Positions 1 through 9,600 of a stretch of 64,000 nt of DNA are shown piece after piece. Under the pieces are notes generated by a model. That model made no database searches. It was given only the letters and a program-made list of their open reading frames with translations, and was not told the DNA's origin. A program made the translations under genes and the position numbers. The DNA comes from Alphaproteobacteria bacterium (lineage in GTDB: Bacteria > Pseudomonadota > Alphaproteobacteria > Sphingomonadales > Sphingomonadaceae): assembly GCA_018970445.1 (NCBI GenBank), contig JAGWWF010000005.1:62001-126000 (forward strand), in the 5' to 3' direction. Position 1 is the stretch's first letter. Each line of letters starts with the position of its first letter.

Positions 1-13
1 AAGGGGCGCAGGC

Positions 14-424
14 ATGGGCATGCTGGACGAACTGCTGGCACAGGCCGGTGGGCAGATCGATATCGCCGGGCTGGCCGGCAAGGCCGGGCTGGACCCGGCC
101 ATGGTGCACGGCGCGCTGGGCCAGCTGCTGCCGCAGATCGCCGATCCGGCGGTGAACAACGCCCAGGCCGTGGCCGATGTGGCCAGCAAGACCGGGCTGG
201 ATGCCGGCGCGCTGGCCGGGCTGCTGCCGCAACTGCTGCAACAGGTGCAGGGTGCCGGCGGCCCAGGCACAGGTGGGGGCGGCGCGCTGGATCAGCTGCT
301 GGCCGGGCTGGGCAGCCAGGCCGGCGGCGCCGGTGGCCTGCTGGGCCAGGTGGCCGGGATGCTGGACCGCGATGGCGATGGCAATCCCATCGACGACATC
401 ATGGGGATGTTCGGCAAGAAATAG
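14..424 (+). CDS. DUF937-type small protein
   Basis: A 136-residue protein whose ATG follows a purine-rich GGGGCGCAGG ribosome site right at the window edge. The N-terminal half alternates short Ala/Leu/Gly-rich helices, the middle is a Gly-rich linker (about residues 80-95), and the tail carries DRDGDGNPIDD, a D-x-D-x-D-G calcium-loop-like motif, before a Met/Gly-rich end. This layout matches the DUF937 family, whose function is not established. It has no signal peptide and no membrane segment. The next gene starts about 70 bases downstream on the same strand, so the two may be co-transcribed. Family assignment is from recall of the motif pattern. Confidence 0.75.
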   Translation: MGMLDELLAQAGGQIDIAGLAGKAGLDPAMVHGALGQLLPQIADPAVNNAQAVADVASKTGLDAGALAGLLPQLLQQVQGAGGPGTGGGGALDQLLAGLGSQAGGAGGLLGQVAGMLDRDGDGNPIDDIMGMFGKK

Positions 425-493
425 GCCGCGGCCGCCTGATTGGCCGGTTCATCAGCCCTTGAACGGCGGCGGGGCGGGGCCAGATTCACGGCC

Positions 494-880
494 ATGCGCC
501 GCGCCATTGCCATGAACACGCCCCGGAATACGCGCTTGCCCCGCACCGATGCCGCCGCGGCCCGCGCGCGGATCGATCGGCTGGAACATCTGCTGGAAGG
601 CGTGGTGCGCCTGCCCGGCCTGTCGCGGCGCATCGGGCTGGATGCGCTGATCGGGCTGGTGCCGGGCGCGGGCGATGCCGCCACCGCCCTGCTGGGCCTG
701 TATATCGTCTGGGAAGCGCGCAATCTGGGCGCATCGCGGGCGCTGTTGCTGCGCATGCTGGCCAATATCGCGGTTGATGCCGCCATCGGCAGTGTGCCGC
801 TGGCTGGCGATCTGTTCGATCTGCTGTTCCGTTCCAACAGCCGCAACCTGGCGCTGCTGCGGCGGCTGCGCCAGGGCTGA
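494..880 (+). CDS. DUF4112 domain-containing protein
   Basis: A 128-residue protein if the ATG at 494 is used; another ATG lies at 512 and a TTG at 440, and none has a strong ribosome site. A basic N-terminus is followed by a helix (IDRLEHLLEG) and the segment GLDALIGLVPGAGDAATALL, which is the hallmark of DUF4112. Two hydrophobic stretches suggest membrane association. The Gly-Asp pairs after each turn (PGAGD, PLAGD) repeat a motif, so the domain looks like two similar halves. The function of the family is unknown. It sits between the DUF937 gene and a cytochrome b561-like gene on the same strand. Confidence 0.8.
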   Translation: MRRAIAMNTPRNTRLPRTDAAAARARIDRLEHLLEGVVRLPGLSRRIGLDALIGLVPGAGDAATALLGLYIVWEARNLGASRALLLRMLANIAVDAAIGSVPLAGDLFDLLFRSNSRNLALLRRLRQG

Positions 881-940
881 TCCGGCGGCAGCGGCGCGCA
901 CCGCTTGCATCGCGGCCGGCAATGCCGCACGGGCTGCGGC

Positions 941-1714
941 ATGACCCTGTTCTATCTGCTGCTGGCCGTTGGCCTGGCCGCCGGGCTGAATGCCGCCGGC
1001 CGCATCGGCCGTGTGGCCGCGCAACTGGCGGCAGCGGCGGCACTGGCGATGATGGCCTGGTCGATCTGGCTGGCCAATGGCGATGGCACCTTTGCGGCGC
1101 GGGCCAGTGATGATGCGCGGCCGCTGCTGCTCAATCTGATGGCCGGGGTGGCGCTGGCGGTGATCGCGCTGCTGCTGGCCCTGCTGCCGGCGCAGGCGCG
1201 ACGCCGGGTGGATCAGGTGCCGCCGTGGAACCGCCGCCAGCACCGGGGCCAGATCGCCCGGCTGCTGCACTGGGCCAGCGCCGTGCTGATGCTGGCCGCG
1301 CTGCCGATGGGCCTGTTCGTGGCGGTGCTGGCGCCATCGGCCGAACGGGCCGAATTTGCCGGGGCGCACAACGGCATCGGCCTGGCCGTGCTGCTGCTGC
1401 TGCTGCTGCGCCTGCTGGCCCAGCGCGCCTCCCCCGGCCCGGCCAGCCCCAATGGCGCGGCGCGCCTGAACAAGTGGGCGCTGTATCTGCTGCTGCTGGC
1501 GCTGCCGCTGTCGGGCCTGGCGCTGGCCGGCAGCACGGGGGCGCCCGTGCTGGGCCTGCACATGGCCGAGGCGGTGCCGCTGCCGGTGTCGCGCCTGGCG
1601 CACCAGGCGCTGGCCGGGCTGTTCGCGCTGGCGCTGGCCGCCCATGCCGGCGCGGTGCTGTGGCACCATTTCGTGCTGCGCGATCGCCAACTGGTGCGGC
1701 GCATGCTGCGCTAG
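941..1714 (+). CDS. cytochrome b561-like membrane protein
   Basis: A 257-residue integral membrane protein with about six hydrophobic segments. The N-terminal third is a two- or three-helix extension. From about residue 105 the sequence resembles the cytochrome b561 / Ni-hydrogenase-type b family: four spaced membrane histidines are visible (in [27 protein letters not shown] and [11 protein letters not shown]), enough to ligate two haems. Such proteins shuttle electrons between quinone and periplasmic acceptors. The ATG at 941 follows a GGGCTGCGGC stretch, and an upstream start at 905 would only add a Cys/Arg-rich leader. The last codons abut the uvrB promoter region. The haem role is inferred from the histidine spacing. 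Confidence 0.8.
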   Translation: MTLFYLLLAVGLAAGLNAAGRIGRVAAQLAAAAALAMMAWSIWLANGDGTFAARASDDARPLLLNLMAGVALAVIALLLALLPAQARRRVDQVPPWNRRQHRGQIARLLHWASAVLMLAALPMGLFVAVLAPSAERAEFAGAHNGIGLAVLLLLLLRLLAQRASPGPASPNGAARLNKWALYLLLLALPLSGLALAGSTGAPVLGLHMAEAVPLPVSRLAHQALAGLFALALAAHAGAVLWHHFVLRDRQLVRRMLR

Positions 1715-1728
1715 AACAAAGCACGCAC
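1714..1728 (+). promoter_or_regulatory. Candidate LexA (SOS) box before uvrB
   Basis: GAAC at 1714-1717, seven bases, then GCAC at 1725-1728. Alphaproteobacterial LexA recognises GTTC-N7-GTTC (GAAC-N7-GAAC on the other strand), so this is 7 of 8 conserved positions. It ends 18 bases before the uvrB start, a position where a repressor would block transcription or initiation. It also overlaps the end of the preceding coding region. The single mismatch keeps confidence moderate. Confidence 0.45.
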
Positions 1729-1746
1729 ACACGGCATAGTGCGGCC

Positions 1747-3951
1747 ATGGCCATCCAGATTCGCACCAATCTTGCCGAAACCGATCTGGGCGACTTCACC
1801 CCGCACCGCCCGGCGCGACCGGAAAAATCCGAAGGCGGCCGGCCGTTCGTGCTGAAGACCGAATATACGCCGGCCGGCGACCAACCCGCGGCCATTGCCG
1901 AGCTGGTGGCCGAAGCCAGGGCCGGCAACCGCGACCAGGTGCTGCTGGGCGTCACCGGTTCGGGCAAGACCTTCACCATGGCCAAGGTGATCGAAGCGGT
2001 GCAGCGCCCGGCATTGATCCTGGCCCCCAACAAGATATTGGCCGCGCAATTATACGGCGAATTCAAAAGCTTCTTCCCCGACAACGCGGTGGAATATTTC
2101 GTTTCCTATTATGATTACTACCAGCCCGAAGCCTATGTGCCGCGCAGCGATACCTATATCGAAAAGGAATCGAGCGTGAACGAGGCCATCGACCGGATGC
2201 GCCATTCGGCCACCCGCGCCCTGTTGGAGCGCGATGATGTGATCATCGTGGCGTCTGTATCGTGCCTTTATGGCATCGGTTCGGTGGAAACCTATTCGGC
2301 GATGACCTTCGCGCTGAAGAAGGGCGGTTCGGCCGACCGGCAGGAGGTGGTGCGCAAGCTGGTCGCCATGCAGTACAAGCGCGGCGACCTGAGTTTCGCG
2401 CGCGGCAATTTCCGGGTGCGCGGCGACAGCCTGGAAATCTTCCCCTCGCACTATGAGGATTCGGCCTGGCGGATCAGCTTCTTCGGCGACGAGATCGAGC
2501 AGATTTCGGAATTCGATCCCCTGACCGGCGAGACGGTGGCGCGGCTGGATCACATCAAGATCTACGCCAACAGCCATTATGTGACGCCGGGGCCGACCAT
2601 GAAGCAGGCTGCCGACGCCATCCGCCATGAGCTGACCGAGCGGCTGAAGGAGCTGAACGCCGAAGGCAAGCTGCTGGAGGCGCAGCGGCTGGAACAGCGC
2701 ACCAATTTCGATCTGGAGATGATCGCCGCCACCGGCGCCTGCAACGGCATCGAGAATTACAGCCGCTTCCTCACCGGCCGGCTGCCCGGCGAGCCGCCGC
2801 CGACATTGTTCGAATATCTGCCCGAAAACGCCCTGCTGTTCATCGATGAAAGCCATGTGACGGTGCCGCAGATCGGCGCCATGGCCAAGGGCGACCACCG
2901 CCGCAAGGTGACGCTGGCCGAGTATGGGTTCCGCCTGCCCAGCTGCATCGACAACCGGCCGCTGCGCTTTGCCGAGTGGGAGGCGATGCGGCCGCAGACG
3001 CTGTTTGTTTCGGCCACGCCCGGCCCGTGGGAAATGGACAAGACCGGCGGCGTGTTCGTCGAACAGGTGATCCGCCCCACCGGCCTGATCGATCCGCCGG
3101 TGGAGATCAGGCCGGTGGAAGATCAGGTGGAGGATCTGATCCAGGAAGCCAGGCGCACCGCCGCCGCCGGTTACCGCACGCTGGTGACCACGCTGACCAA
3201 GCGCATGGCCGAGGATCTCACCGAATTCCTGCACGAAGCGGGCCTGCGCGTGCGCTACATGCACAGCGACGTGGAAACGCTGGAGCGCATCGAGCTGATC
3301 CGCGATCTGCGCCTGGGCGTCTATGATGTGCTGGTGGGCATCAACCTGCTGCGCGAAGGGCTGGACATCCCGGAATGCGGGCTGGTGGCGATCCTGGATG
3401 CCGACAAGGAAGGTTTTCTGCGATCGGAAACCAGCCTGGTGCAGACGATCGGGCGGGCGGCGCGCAATGTCGAAGGCCGGGTGATCCTCTATGCCGATCG
3501 CATCACCGGATCGATGGAGCGCGCCATGGCCGAAACCGATCGGCGGCGGGCCAAGCAGACCGAATATAATCTGGCCCACGGCATCACGCCCACCACCATC
3601 AAGCGCAACATCGGCGACGTGCTGGCCGATGTGAGCATGAAGGATGGCCTGGTGGTGGACACCGGCGATGACGAGACCCAGCATCTGGTGGGCCACAATC
3701 TGAAGGCCTATATCGCCGATCTGGAAGAGCAGATGAAGAAGGCCGCTGCCGATCTGGAGTTCGAGACCGCCGCCGCCATCCGCGACCAGATCCGCCGGCT
3801 GGAAATGGACGAACTGGGCGTGCCGGTGGACGCCCGCACCGCCCCGGTGAAGGGCCGCGCCACCGGCGGCGCGGCCGGCACGCGCACGACGCGCTTTTCC
3901 AAGATGCAGAAGAAGGGCTTCAGCGGGAAACGGCGCGGGGCGGGGCGGTGA
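1747..3951 (+). CDS. uvrB: UvrABC system protein B
   Basis: A 734-residue excision-nuclease helicase subunit. It accepts damaged DNA from UvrA, verifies the lesion and recruits UvrC for dual incision. Visible features: Walker A GVTGSGKT at residues 68-75, the aromatic beta-hairpin core [12 protein letters not shown] near 121-132 that locks behind the lesion, the helicase motif DESH at 367-370, the second helicase lobe with SATPG, the GRAARN motif, and a C-terminal UVR coiled-coil motif (about 655-690) that binds UvrC. A basic Gly/Arg-rich tail ends the protein. The frame stays open upstream to 1225, but homology begins at the ATG at 1747. A LexA-like box lies just before it. Confidence 0.98.
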   Translation: MAIQIRTNLAETDLGDFTPHRPARPEKSEGGRPFVLKTEYTPAGDQPAAIAELVAEARAGNRDQVLLGVTGSGKTFTMAKVIEAVQRPALILAPNKILAAQLYGEFKSFFPDNAVEYFVSYYDYYQPEAYVPRSDTYIEKESSVNEAIDRMRHSATRALLERDDVIIVASVSCLYGIGSVETYSAMTFALKKGGSADRQEVVRKLVAMQYKRGDLSFARGNFRVRGDSLEIFPSHYEDSAWRISFFGDEIEQISEFDPLTGETVARLDHIKIYANSHYVTPGPTMKQAADAIRHELTERLKELNAEGKLLEAQRLEQRTNFDLEMIAATGACNGIENYSRFLTGRLPGEPPPTLFEYLPENALLFIDESHVTVPQIGAMAKGDHRRKVTLAEYGFRLPSCIDNRPLRFAEWEAMRPQTLFVSATPGPWEMDKTGGVFVEQVIRPTGLIDPPVEIRPVEDQVEDLIQEARRTAAAGYRTLVTTLTKRMAEDLTEFLHEAGLRVRYMHSDVETLERIELIRDLRLGVYDVLVGINLLREGLDIPECGLVAILDADKEGFLRSETSLVQTIGRAARNVEGRVILYADRITGSMERAMAETDRRRAKQTEYNLAHGITPTTIKRNIGDVLADVSMKDGLVVDTGDDETQHLVGHNLKAYIADLEEQMKKAAADLEFETAAAIRDQIRRLEMDELGVPVDARTAPVKGRATGGAAGTRTTRFSKMQKKGFSGKRRGAGR

Positions 3952-4000
3952 TGCCGGCAGGCTGGAAGCAAATCGCACCCCCTCACGATGGAAACATTGC

Positions 4001-4026
4001 CCTATGTTGAGCGCACACAACATAGG
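4001..4026 (+). promoter_or_regulatory. Perfect inverted repeat overlapping an SD
   Basis: CCTATGTTG (4001-4009) and CAACATAGG (4018-4026) form a perfect 9-bp inverted repeat around an 8-base spacer. The right arm runs into the ribosome site AGGAG (4024-4028) of the ORF starting at 4035. In RNA the hairpin would pair the first bases of that site; in DNA the palindrome would suit a dimeric repressor. No T-run follows, so it is not an intrinsic terminator. The base composition here is clearly more AT-rich than the flanking genes. Confidence 0.5.
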
Positions 4027-4034
4027 AGACCGAC

Positions 4035-4199
4035 GTGAGTCGCACTCGCCAGAACAAAGTTCGCAATCGGCAGAAGCCGCCAAAGCAAAAGCCACCGACT
4101 GATTACAGGGGTACAATATGGATTTCGATCTTCTTGAAGGTCGTTGATCTTGCTTCGCGGGCGTGGCCCGTGTTGAAATTGGATTTTGACGATCAATGA
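4035..4199 (+). CDS. Small ORF, 54 residues, unknown
   Basis: A GTG-started ORF of 54 codons with a textbook ribosome site, AGGAG, six bases upstream. The product begins with a strongly basic, Pro/Lys/Arg/Gln-rich stretch (RTRQNKVRNRQKPPKQKPP) and continues with a hydrophobic, aromatic segment (TIWISIFLKVVDLASRAW) ending in an acidic tail. I do not recognise a family. The DNA is AT-richer than its neighbours and uses codons that are rare here (AAA, AAT, TTG, GAT), which suggests a transferred or fast-evolving element. It lies between uvrB and a HigA-like gene, 82 bases ahead of the latter. It could be a true small protein or a chance ORF behind a good ribosome site. Confidence 0.4.
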   Translation: MSRTRQNKVRNRQKPPKQKPPTDYRGTIWISIFLKVVDLASRAWPVLKLDFDDQ

Positions 4200-4280
4200 C
4201 AGCGACAATCTGCGATTGCGAAGGGTGTCGCTTCGACGGGCGGTGGCGTGTTACGCTCCTCTTAGGGTCAGGACACATTG

Positions 4281-4622
4281 ATGGGGCCGCCGAAGATGTC
4301 CGCGTCGAGCATTATGGCCGAAGCTGAACGCCTGCCCCCGGTGCATCCGGGCGAATTCCTGCGCGAGGAGTTCGGCATCGGCAGCGATCTGGAGGTGGCC
4401 GCGGTGGCGCGCGCCACCGGCATTGATCCCACACAGCTGGCAGCCATTCTGGCCGAGACAGCCGATATCGACGGCTCCACCGATCTGCGCCTCGCCCGGT
4501 TTTTCAGCGTCTCCGAAGGCCTGTTTCTGGGCTTGCAGCACCAGTTTGCACTGGACAGCGCCCGCCGCGCCGCCGGGCCGGCGCTGGATGCGATCATTCC
4601 GTTGCAGACGGCAGCCGAATAG
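4281..4622 (+). CDS. HigA-type XRE regulator / antitoxin
   Basis: A 113-residue protein (ATG 4281; a second ATG at 4296 is possible). It opens with PPVHPGEFLREEF, the signature start of HigA / addiction-module antidotes, followed by a helix-turn-helix region (about residues 35-75) and the RLARFFSVSEGLFLGLQ segment that matches the usual HigA dimerisation helix. HigA binds its own promoter and neutralises the mRNA-cleaving toxin HigB, normally encoded immediately upstream. No HigB-like ORF is present on either strand nearby; only the 54-codon ORF precedes it. So this is either a solitary regulator or half of an unusual pair. It is convergent with the frameshifted transporter, 3 bases away. Confidence 0.75.
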   Translation: MGPPKMSASSIMAEAERLPPVHPGEFLREEFGIGSDLEVAAVARATGIDPTQLAAILAETADIDGSTDLRLARFFSVSEGLFLGLQHQFALDSARRAAGPALDAIIPLQTAAE

Positions 4623-4625
4623 GGT

Positions 4626-5536
4626 TCAGCCCGCCGCCTTGGCCTTCAGCGCGATCACCAGCCCGGCCAGCGCCAGCGCGCCGCCGGCCACCGCCGTGCC
4701 GGTCCACACAAAGCCTTCCACCAGCGTGGAAATGCCCATCGCCACCACCGGCACCACCACGCCGTCCATGCCGCCTGCCCCGGCCCCACGGTGCGGATCA
4801 GCGTGTAATAGAGGCTGAAGGCCACCGCCGAGGCGGCAATGCCCAGATAGGCGAGGCCGGCGAGATAGACGGGATCGGTGGAAAAGCGCGGCGGCCCGGC
4901 CACGGCCAGCGCCACGCCGGCATCGATCAGCGCCCCCCAGGCCATGGCCCAGGCCAGCCCGGCTTCCAGCGGCATCGCCCGGCCGGCCGGCGTTGCCTGC
5001 AACACATTGGCGATGCTGGCGCTGAGCACGCCGCCAAAGGCCAGCGCCAGGCCATGGAGGATATTGCCGCCGCCCGGCCGCAGCAGATCGGGTGCCACCA
5101 GCAGCGCCACGCCGGCCAGACCGATGGCGCCGCCGATCAGGAAGCGCCCCGTCACCCGCTGGCCCAGAAACACCGCCGCCAGCAGCGTGTTGGTGACCAG
5201 CAGAAAGGCGAAGGTGAGGCTGACCAGCCCGGAGGTGACATGATATTCGGAGCGGTAGACCAGGTTGAAATTCAGCACGAACTGGCTGATCGCCACCAGC
5301 AGGGTAAAGCCGTGCTGACGCGCCGACAGGCGCAGCGATTTGCCGGTGAACAGGCACAGCAGTGCCATCACGCCGGCCCCCAGCGCAAAGCGCCAGGTGA
5401 CCGACCAGCTGGCCGGCACATCGCCCAGCTGGCTGCGGATGACGATCCAGGTGCTGCCCCAGATCAGCGTGCAGCCGGCAAAGGCGGCCCAGGCGCGCGG
5501 CGTGAAACGGCCCGCCGGGGCCGGGCTGGCCGCCAT
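4626..5536 (-). pseudogene. DMT (EamA) transporter, frameshifted
   Basis: A drug/metabolite-superfamily transporter of the EamA type with ten predicted membrane helices in two five-helix repeats. It begins at ATG 5536 (MAASPAPAGRFTPRAWAAF) and shows the typical first repeat with IWGSTWIVIRSQLG. The reading frame breaks near 4763/4764: upstream the frame gives VGPGQAAW, downstream another frame gives GVVVPVVAMGISTLVEG, the conserved start of helix 9. Adding one base there restores a 303-residue protein, so this is a one-base deletion or a sequencing error. The start codon overlaps the stop of the threonine aldolase gene upstream in an operon arrangement. Without repair the protein loses its last two helices and gains a Trp/Arg-rich tail. 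Confidence 0.8.
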
Positions 5537-6555
5537 CAGCCGGCGGCCAGGGCGCGGGCCAGGGCCTCGATGCCTTCGGCCGGCGTGTCCCAGCTCACCA
5601 CCAGCCGGGCCTGGTTGGAGCCGGCGTCACCCCAATCATAAAACAGGAACCCGGCATCGCGCAGCCGCTGCGGCTCACCGGGGGCCAGCTGCACGAACAC
5701 TTCATTGGCCTGAACCGGATACATCAGGCGGCCGGCGGCGGCCCGGGCCAGCGCCTGCGCCCCGGCATTGGCGGTGCGGGCGTTGCGCAGCCACACATCA
5801 TCTTCGACCATGGCAATGATCTGGGCAGCGTTGAAACGGCCCTTCGATGGCATCTGGCCGGCCCGCTTGCGCCGCCAGCGCAGTTGATCGGCCAGGGCCA
5901 GATCGAACAGCACGATCGCTTCCGCGCCCAGCCCGCCATTCTTGATGCAGCCAAAGCTGAGGGCGTCGAGATCGGCGGTAAGGCTGGCCGGCGCACAGCC
6001 AAGATGCGCCACGGCGTTGGCAAAACGCGCGCCATCCATGTGCAGCCGCCAGCCCTTCGCCCTTGCGTGCGCCGCCAGCGCCGCCACCTCGGCCGGCGTG
6101 TAGACGGTGCCACATTCCGTCGCCTGGGTGAGGGTGAGCGCGGCCATCTGCACCTGGTGGACATCGCCGCGGTGGCTGGCCAGCGCCGCGTCCAGCCCGG
6201 CCGAGGTCAGCTTGCCATCGCCGCCGGGGCAGAGCAGCAGCTTGGCCCCGCCGGTGAAGAATTCCGGGGCACCGCATTCATCCACCTGGACATGGGCTTC
6301 GCTGTGGCAGGCAATCGCCCCCCACGGCGGCACCAGCGTGGCCAGCGCCAGCGCGTTGGCCGCGGTGCCGGTGCTCACCGGCAGCACAGCGCACGGGCGG
6401 CCACAGAGCGTGCCGAACAGTGCGTCCAGCTGGCGGGACCAGTCATCACCGTCATAACCGGCGGCCTGGGCCGGCGCGGCGGCGGTGATGGCGGCCAGCA
6501 CCTCCGGGCAGGGCGCGGCGGCATTGTCGGACATGAAATTGAACAGCGTGGCCAT
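5536..6555 (-). CDS. ltaE: Low-specificity L-threonine aldolase
   Basis: A 339-residue PLP-dependent enzyme of the beta-eliminating lyase / aldolase group that splits L-threonine (or allo-threonine) into glycine and acetaldehyde. The cofactor lysine is K205 in SFGCIKNGGLGAE, and the pocket motif LHMDGARFANA precedes it. N-terminal SDNAAAPCPEVLAAI is typical of the family. The start ATG at 6555 is chosen over 6534 because MATLFNFMSDN gives the usual N-terminus. The gene's stop overlaps the start of a DMT amino-acid/metabolite exporter, suggesting co-expression of an enzyme with a transporter for a related small molecule. Substrate specificity cannot be read from sequence alone. Confidence 0.92.
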   Translation of the reverse strand: MATLFNFMSDNAAAPCPEVLAAITAAAPAQAAGYDGDDWSRQLDALFGTLCGRPCAVLPVSTGTAANALALATLVPPWGAIACHSEAHVQVDECGAPEFFTGGAKLLLCPGGDGKLTSAGLDAALASHRGDVHQVQMAALTLTQATECGTVYTPAEVAALAAHARAKGWRLHMDGARFANAVAHLGCAPASLTADLDALSFGCIKNGGLGAEAIVLFDLALADQLRWRRKRAGQMPSKGRFNAAQIIAMVEDDVWLRNARTANAGAQALARAAAGRLMYPVQANEVFVQLAPGEPQRLRDAGFLFYDWGDAGSNQARLVVSWDTPAEGIEALARALAAG

Positions 6556-6611
6556 GGCCCACCGATAGGGAGGCGGGCCGGGCAAGGTCAATGGCCTGGC
6601 TGTCGCAATGC

Positions 6612-6645
6612 AAAAGCGGCGGCCCCGGATGGGACCGCCGCTCTT
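6612..6645 (-). terminator. Intrinsic terminator of the autotransporter gene
   Basis: On the minus strand AGCGGCGG (6642-6635) pairs with CCGCCGCT (6622-6615) around a 12-base loop that can add a short CCC/GGG stem, and TTTT follows (6615-6612). It lies 29-59 bases past the autotransporter stop and before the threonine aldolase gene, so it separates the two minus-strand units. Confidence 0.75.
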
Positions 6646-6670
6646 GTGGTTGGCCTCAGGGCTTCGCGGT

Positions 6671-9600
6671 TCAGAAGGCGAAGTTGAGGGTGGCGCGGGC
6701 GCCGTGATCGTCGTTGCGCTTGCCGACCAGACCCGAATAGCCAAGGCTGAAACGGATCGTGTCCGACAGGTTGATGGCGGCATCGGCCTGCATCGACAGG
6801 GCCTGACGATCCATCAGCACCGAACGGATGTTGCCGTTCTGGCCCACCGCCGGGATGCCGATGACGGTCAGCGCATCGCGGTCGCCCGACGTGCCCTGCC
6901 ACGACGCGCTGGCATTCAGCGCCACCTTGCCGCTGGCGACATTGGCGCCAAAGCGCATGCCGAGGTTGGTGATGGTGACATCGCTGGCCTGCTTGGCCGC
7001 CGTCAGCGCCGCAACGCCGCCGGTTTCCACCAGGCCACCGAAGTCGGCCTTGACATGGCTCAGACGGGCGAAGGGTTCGATCCGGGTATCCGCCGAAGCG
7101 GCCAGATCCCAGGCCAGTTCACCGAACAGACCATAGGTGGTGCCGGTGGTGCGGCCCTGCAGCACCTGCTGGAAGGTCGGCAACGAGATGGTGCGGGCAC
7201 CATTGCTGCGCGAGCCGGCCAGGCTGGCACCGGCGTTCACCACGATGCCGCCATCCTTGCGATAGCCGGCATAGAGGGTACCGCCGGTGGTTTCGACGTT
7301 CGAGCTGCCACCCAGGAAGCGATATTCCACATCCGTGGTGGTGTAGTGGAACATGCCGCCGATGGTGATGCCGTCCTTCTTCCAGTCCAGACCGGTCAGG
7401 ATGCCACGCTGTTCGCTGGTGAAGGCGGTTGCGGCCTCGGCGTTCTGCGCCTTGCCCCACGAACCGGCGCCGCGCAGCCAGAAGGTCAGCGAGCGGTCAC
7501 CATCGCTGGTGCTCACCTGCTGGCCGCCCATGGAGGCCACACCGGCATTCAGGCGATCCAGCGCCGCTTCGCGGATGGTGCGGTTGCTGTCCAGCACCAC
7601 GCGGCGTTCGGTCGCCCGCTGTTCACCCGACATTTCGCGCAGGGTGCGCGGCAGGTTGGAGCCGCCGTTGGCATAGACGTTGAAGAACGCCTGCGGGTTG
7701 TAACCCGCCGCCACCGCGCGGTCGAAGGCCTGGGCCACTTCCAGCGCGTTGCCGGTGACGCCGCCAAAGCGGTTGCCCAGCGTGACGAGGCTTTGCGGCG
7801 CCAGACGGATGGTGGCGGCCGTGGTGGTGTATTCCACCACCGGCGCGAAGGCGAGGCCGAACTGATCGAGGCCGGTCGCGGTCGCGAAGGTGCCGGTGCG
7901 GCTGGCGCCCGTGGCCACCGTGTAGACCTGGTTGAAGGTGGCGAAGTTGGCCGGAACCGTCGGCGCCACCGCCAGCGTGCCACCCAGGGTGAGCACGCCG
8001 CCGGCATTCAGGCGATCATTGGTGCTGGGCGTGACGTTCACCGTGTAGGTGCCAGCCAGGGTGGCCGCACCGGTGACGGTGAGCGTGGCGACATCGGTGG
8101 TGCCCGGCGCGCCGGGGTTGACCGAGCCACCCGCCAGCACGTTGAGCGAGGCCATGCTGCCGGTGCCGGTGAGGGCCGCACCGCTGTTCACCGTCACACC
8201 CGATGCCAGGCTGCCGGTGACGTTCAGCGTGCCGGCGGCGACCGTGGTGCCGCCGGTGAACGTGTTGGCGGCCGAAACCGTCAGCACGCCCGTGCCCTGT
8301 TTGGTGACGCTGCCCGCACCGCTGATCACGCCGCTGATCGTGTAGACCGACGGGGTGGCACCGCTGTTGATGGTGGCCGCGGCCAGCGTGACGATGCTGT
8401 TGGCAGTGTTGATGCCGGTGACGCCGGCGGCCAGCGTGGTGCCGCCCGCCATGGTCAGCGTGCCGGTGCCCAGCGCGGCGTTGGCACCCACGGTGATCTG
8501 GCCGGCGTTCAGGGCCGTGCCACCGGTGTAGGTGTTGACGCCGCTGAGGGCCAGCGTGCCGGCCCCGGTCTTGGTCAGCGAGGTGCCGCTGACCACACCG
8601 GTGCTGGTGAGGGTGGTGCCGGTCGCGGTTTCCACCGTGCCGCCGCCCGCACCCAGCGCGACCGTGCGCGCCGTGGTGAAGCTGGCCGTGGTGCGCAGCG
8701 TGCCGCCCACCAGGGTGAGGCCGCCGGCCACATTGCCCAGATTGGCATCGGCCGAAACCTGCAGCGTGGTGCCGGTCACGATGGTGCCGCCGGTGTATGT
8801 GTTGGTGCCGGTGAGGATCAGGGCATCAGCGGCCAGCGACTGGCTGTCGATCACCGAGAGCGGACCGGTGCCGGAGATGACACCGCCAAGCGTGAACACC
8901 TGGCCGTTGACATCCACCGTCGCGCCGCCGGCCATGCCGATGGCATTGGCCAGGGTGAGCGCCGCCGCGCCGGCCTGCAGCGTGGTGCCGGCCGCCATGG
9001 CGAGGCTGCCGGTTCCCAAGGCCGCGGCGTTGCCAACCCGCACGGTGCCGGCATTGAGCGCGGTGCCGCCGGTGTAGCTGTTGGCCGCGTTCAGGATGAG
9101 CGTGCCGCTGCCGACCTTGGTGAGCTGGCCCGCGCCCGACACCACGCCGTTGAGCGTGACGCTGGTGGCGCCGCTGTCAACCGTGGCGTTGCCGATGCTG
9201 AAGGCGTTGGCAAAGACCAGGTTGCTGGCGTTGGTGTTGACGATGGTAGCGTTGGCCAGCGTGACCGTGCCGGTGCCGAAGGCGGTGTTGGTGCCCGCCG
9301 TGACCGTGCCAGCCGCAACATTGGTGCCGCCGGTATAGGCATTGGTCCCGTTCAGCACCAGCGTGCCAGCACCGATCTTGGCCAGGCTGCCGGCGCCGTC
9401 GATCACGCCGTTCAGCGTGAAGCCGAAGCCATTGCTGTTGACCGTGCCGACGCCCTGCGTGGTGATGCCATTGGCCAGAACCAGCGTATCGGCGCCCGCC
9501 ACCAGGGTGGTGCCGCCAGCCATGGTGAGCTGGCCGGCGCCCAGCGCCGTGCTGGTGCCCACCGTGATGGTGCCAGCGGCCAGCGATGTGCCACCGCGAT

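Noticed and set aside
1225-1746. An N-terminal extension of uvrB by 174 codons
   Set aside because: UvrB homology starts at 1747 with a normal N-terminus. The extension is an out-of-frame reading of the cytochrome b561-like gene.
4001-4026. The inverted repeat as the terminator of uvrB
   Set aside because: No T-run follows the right arm. The bases after it form a ribosome site.
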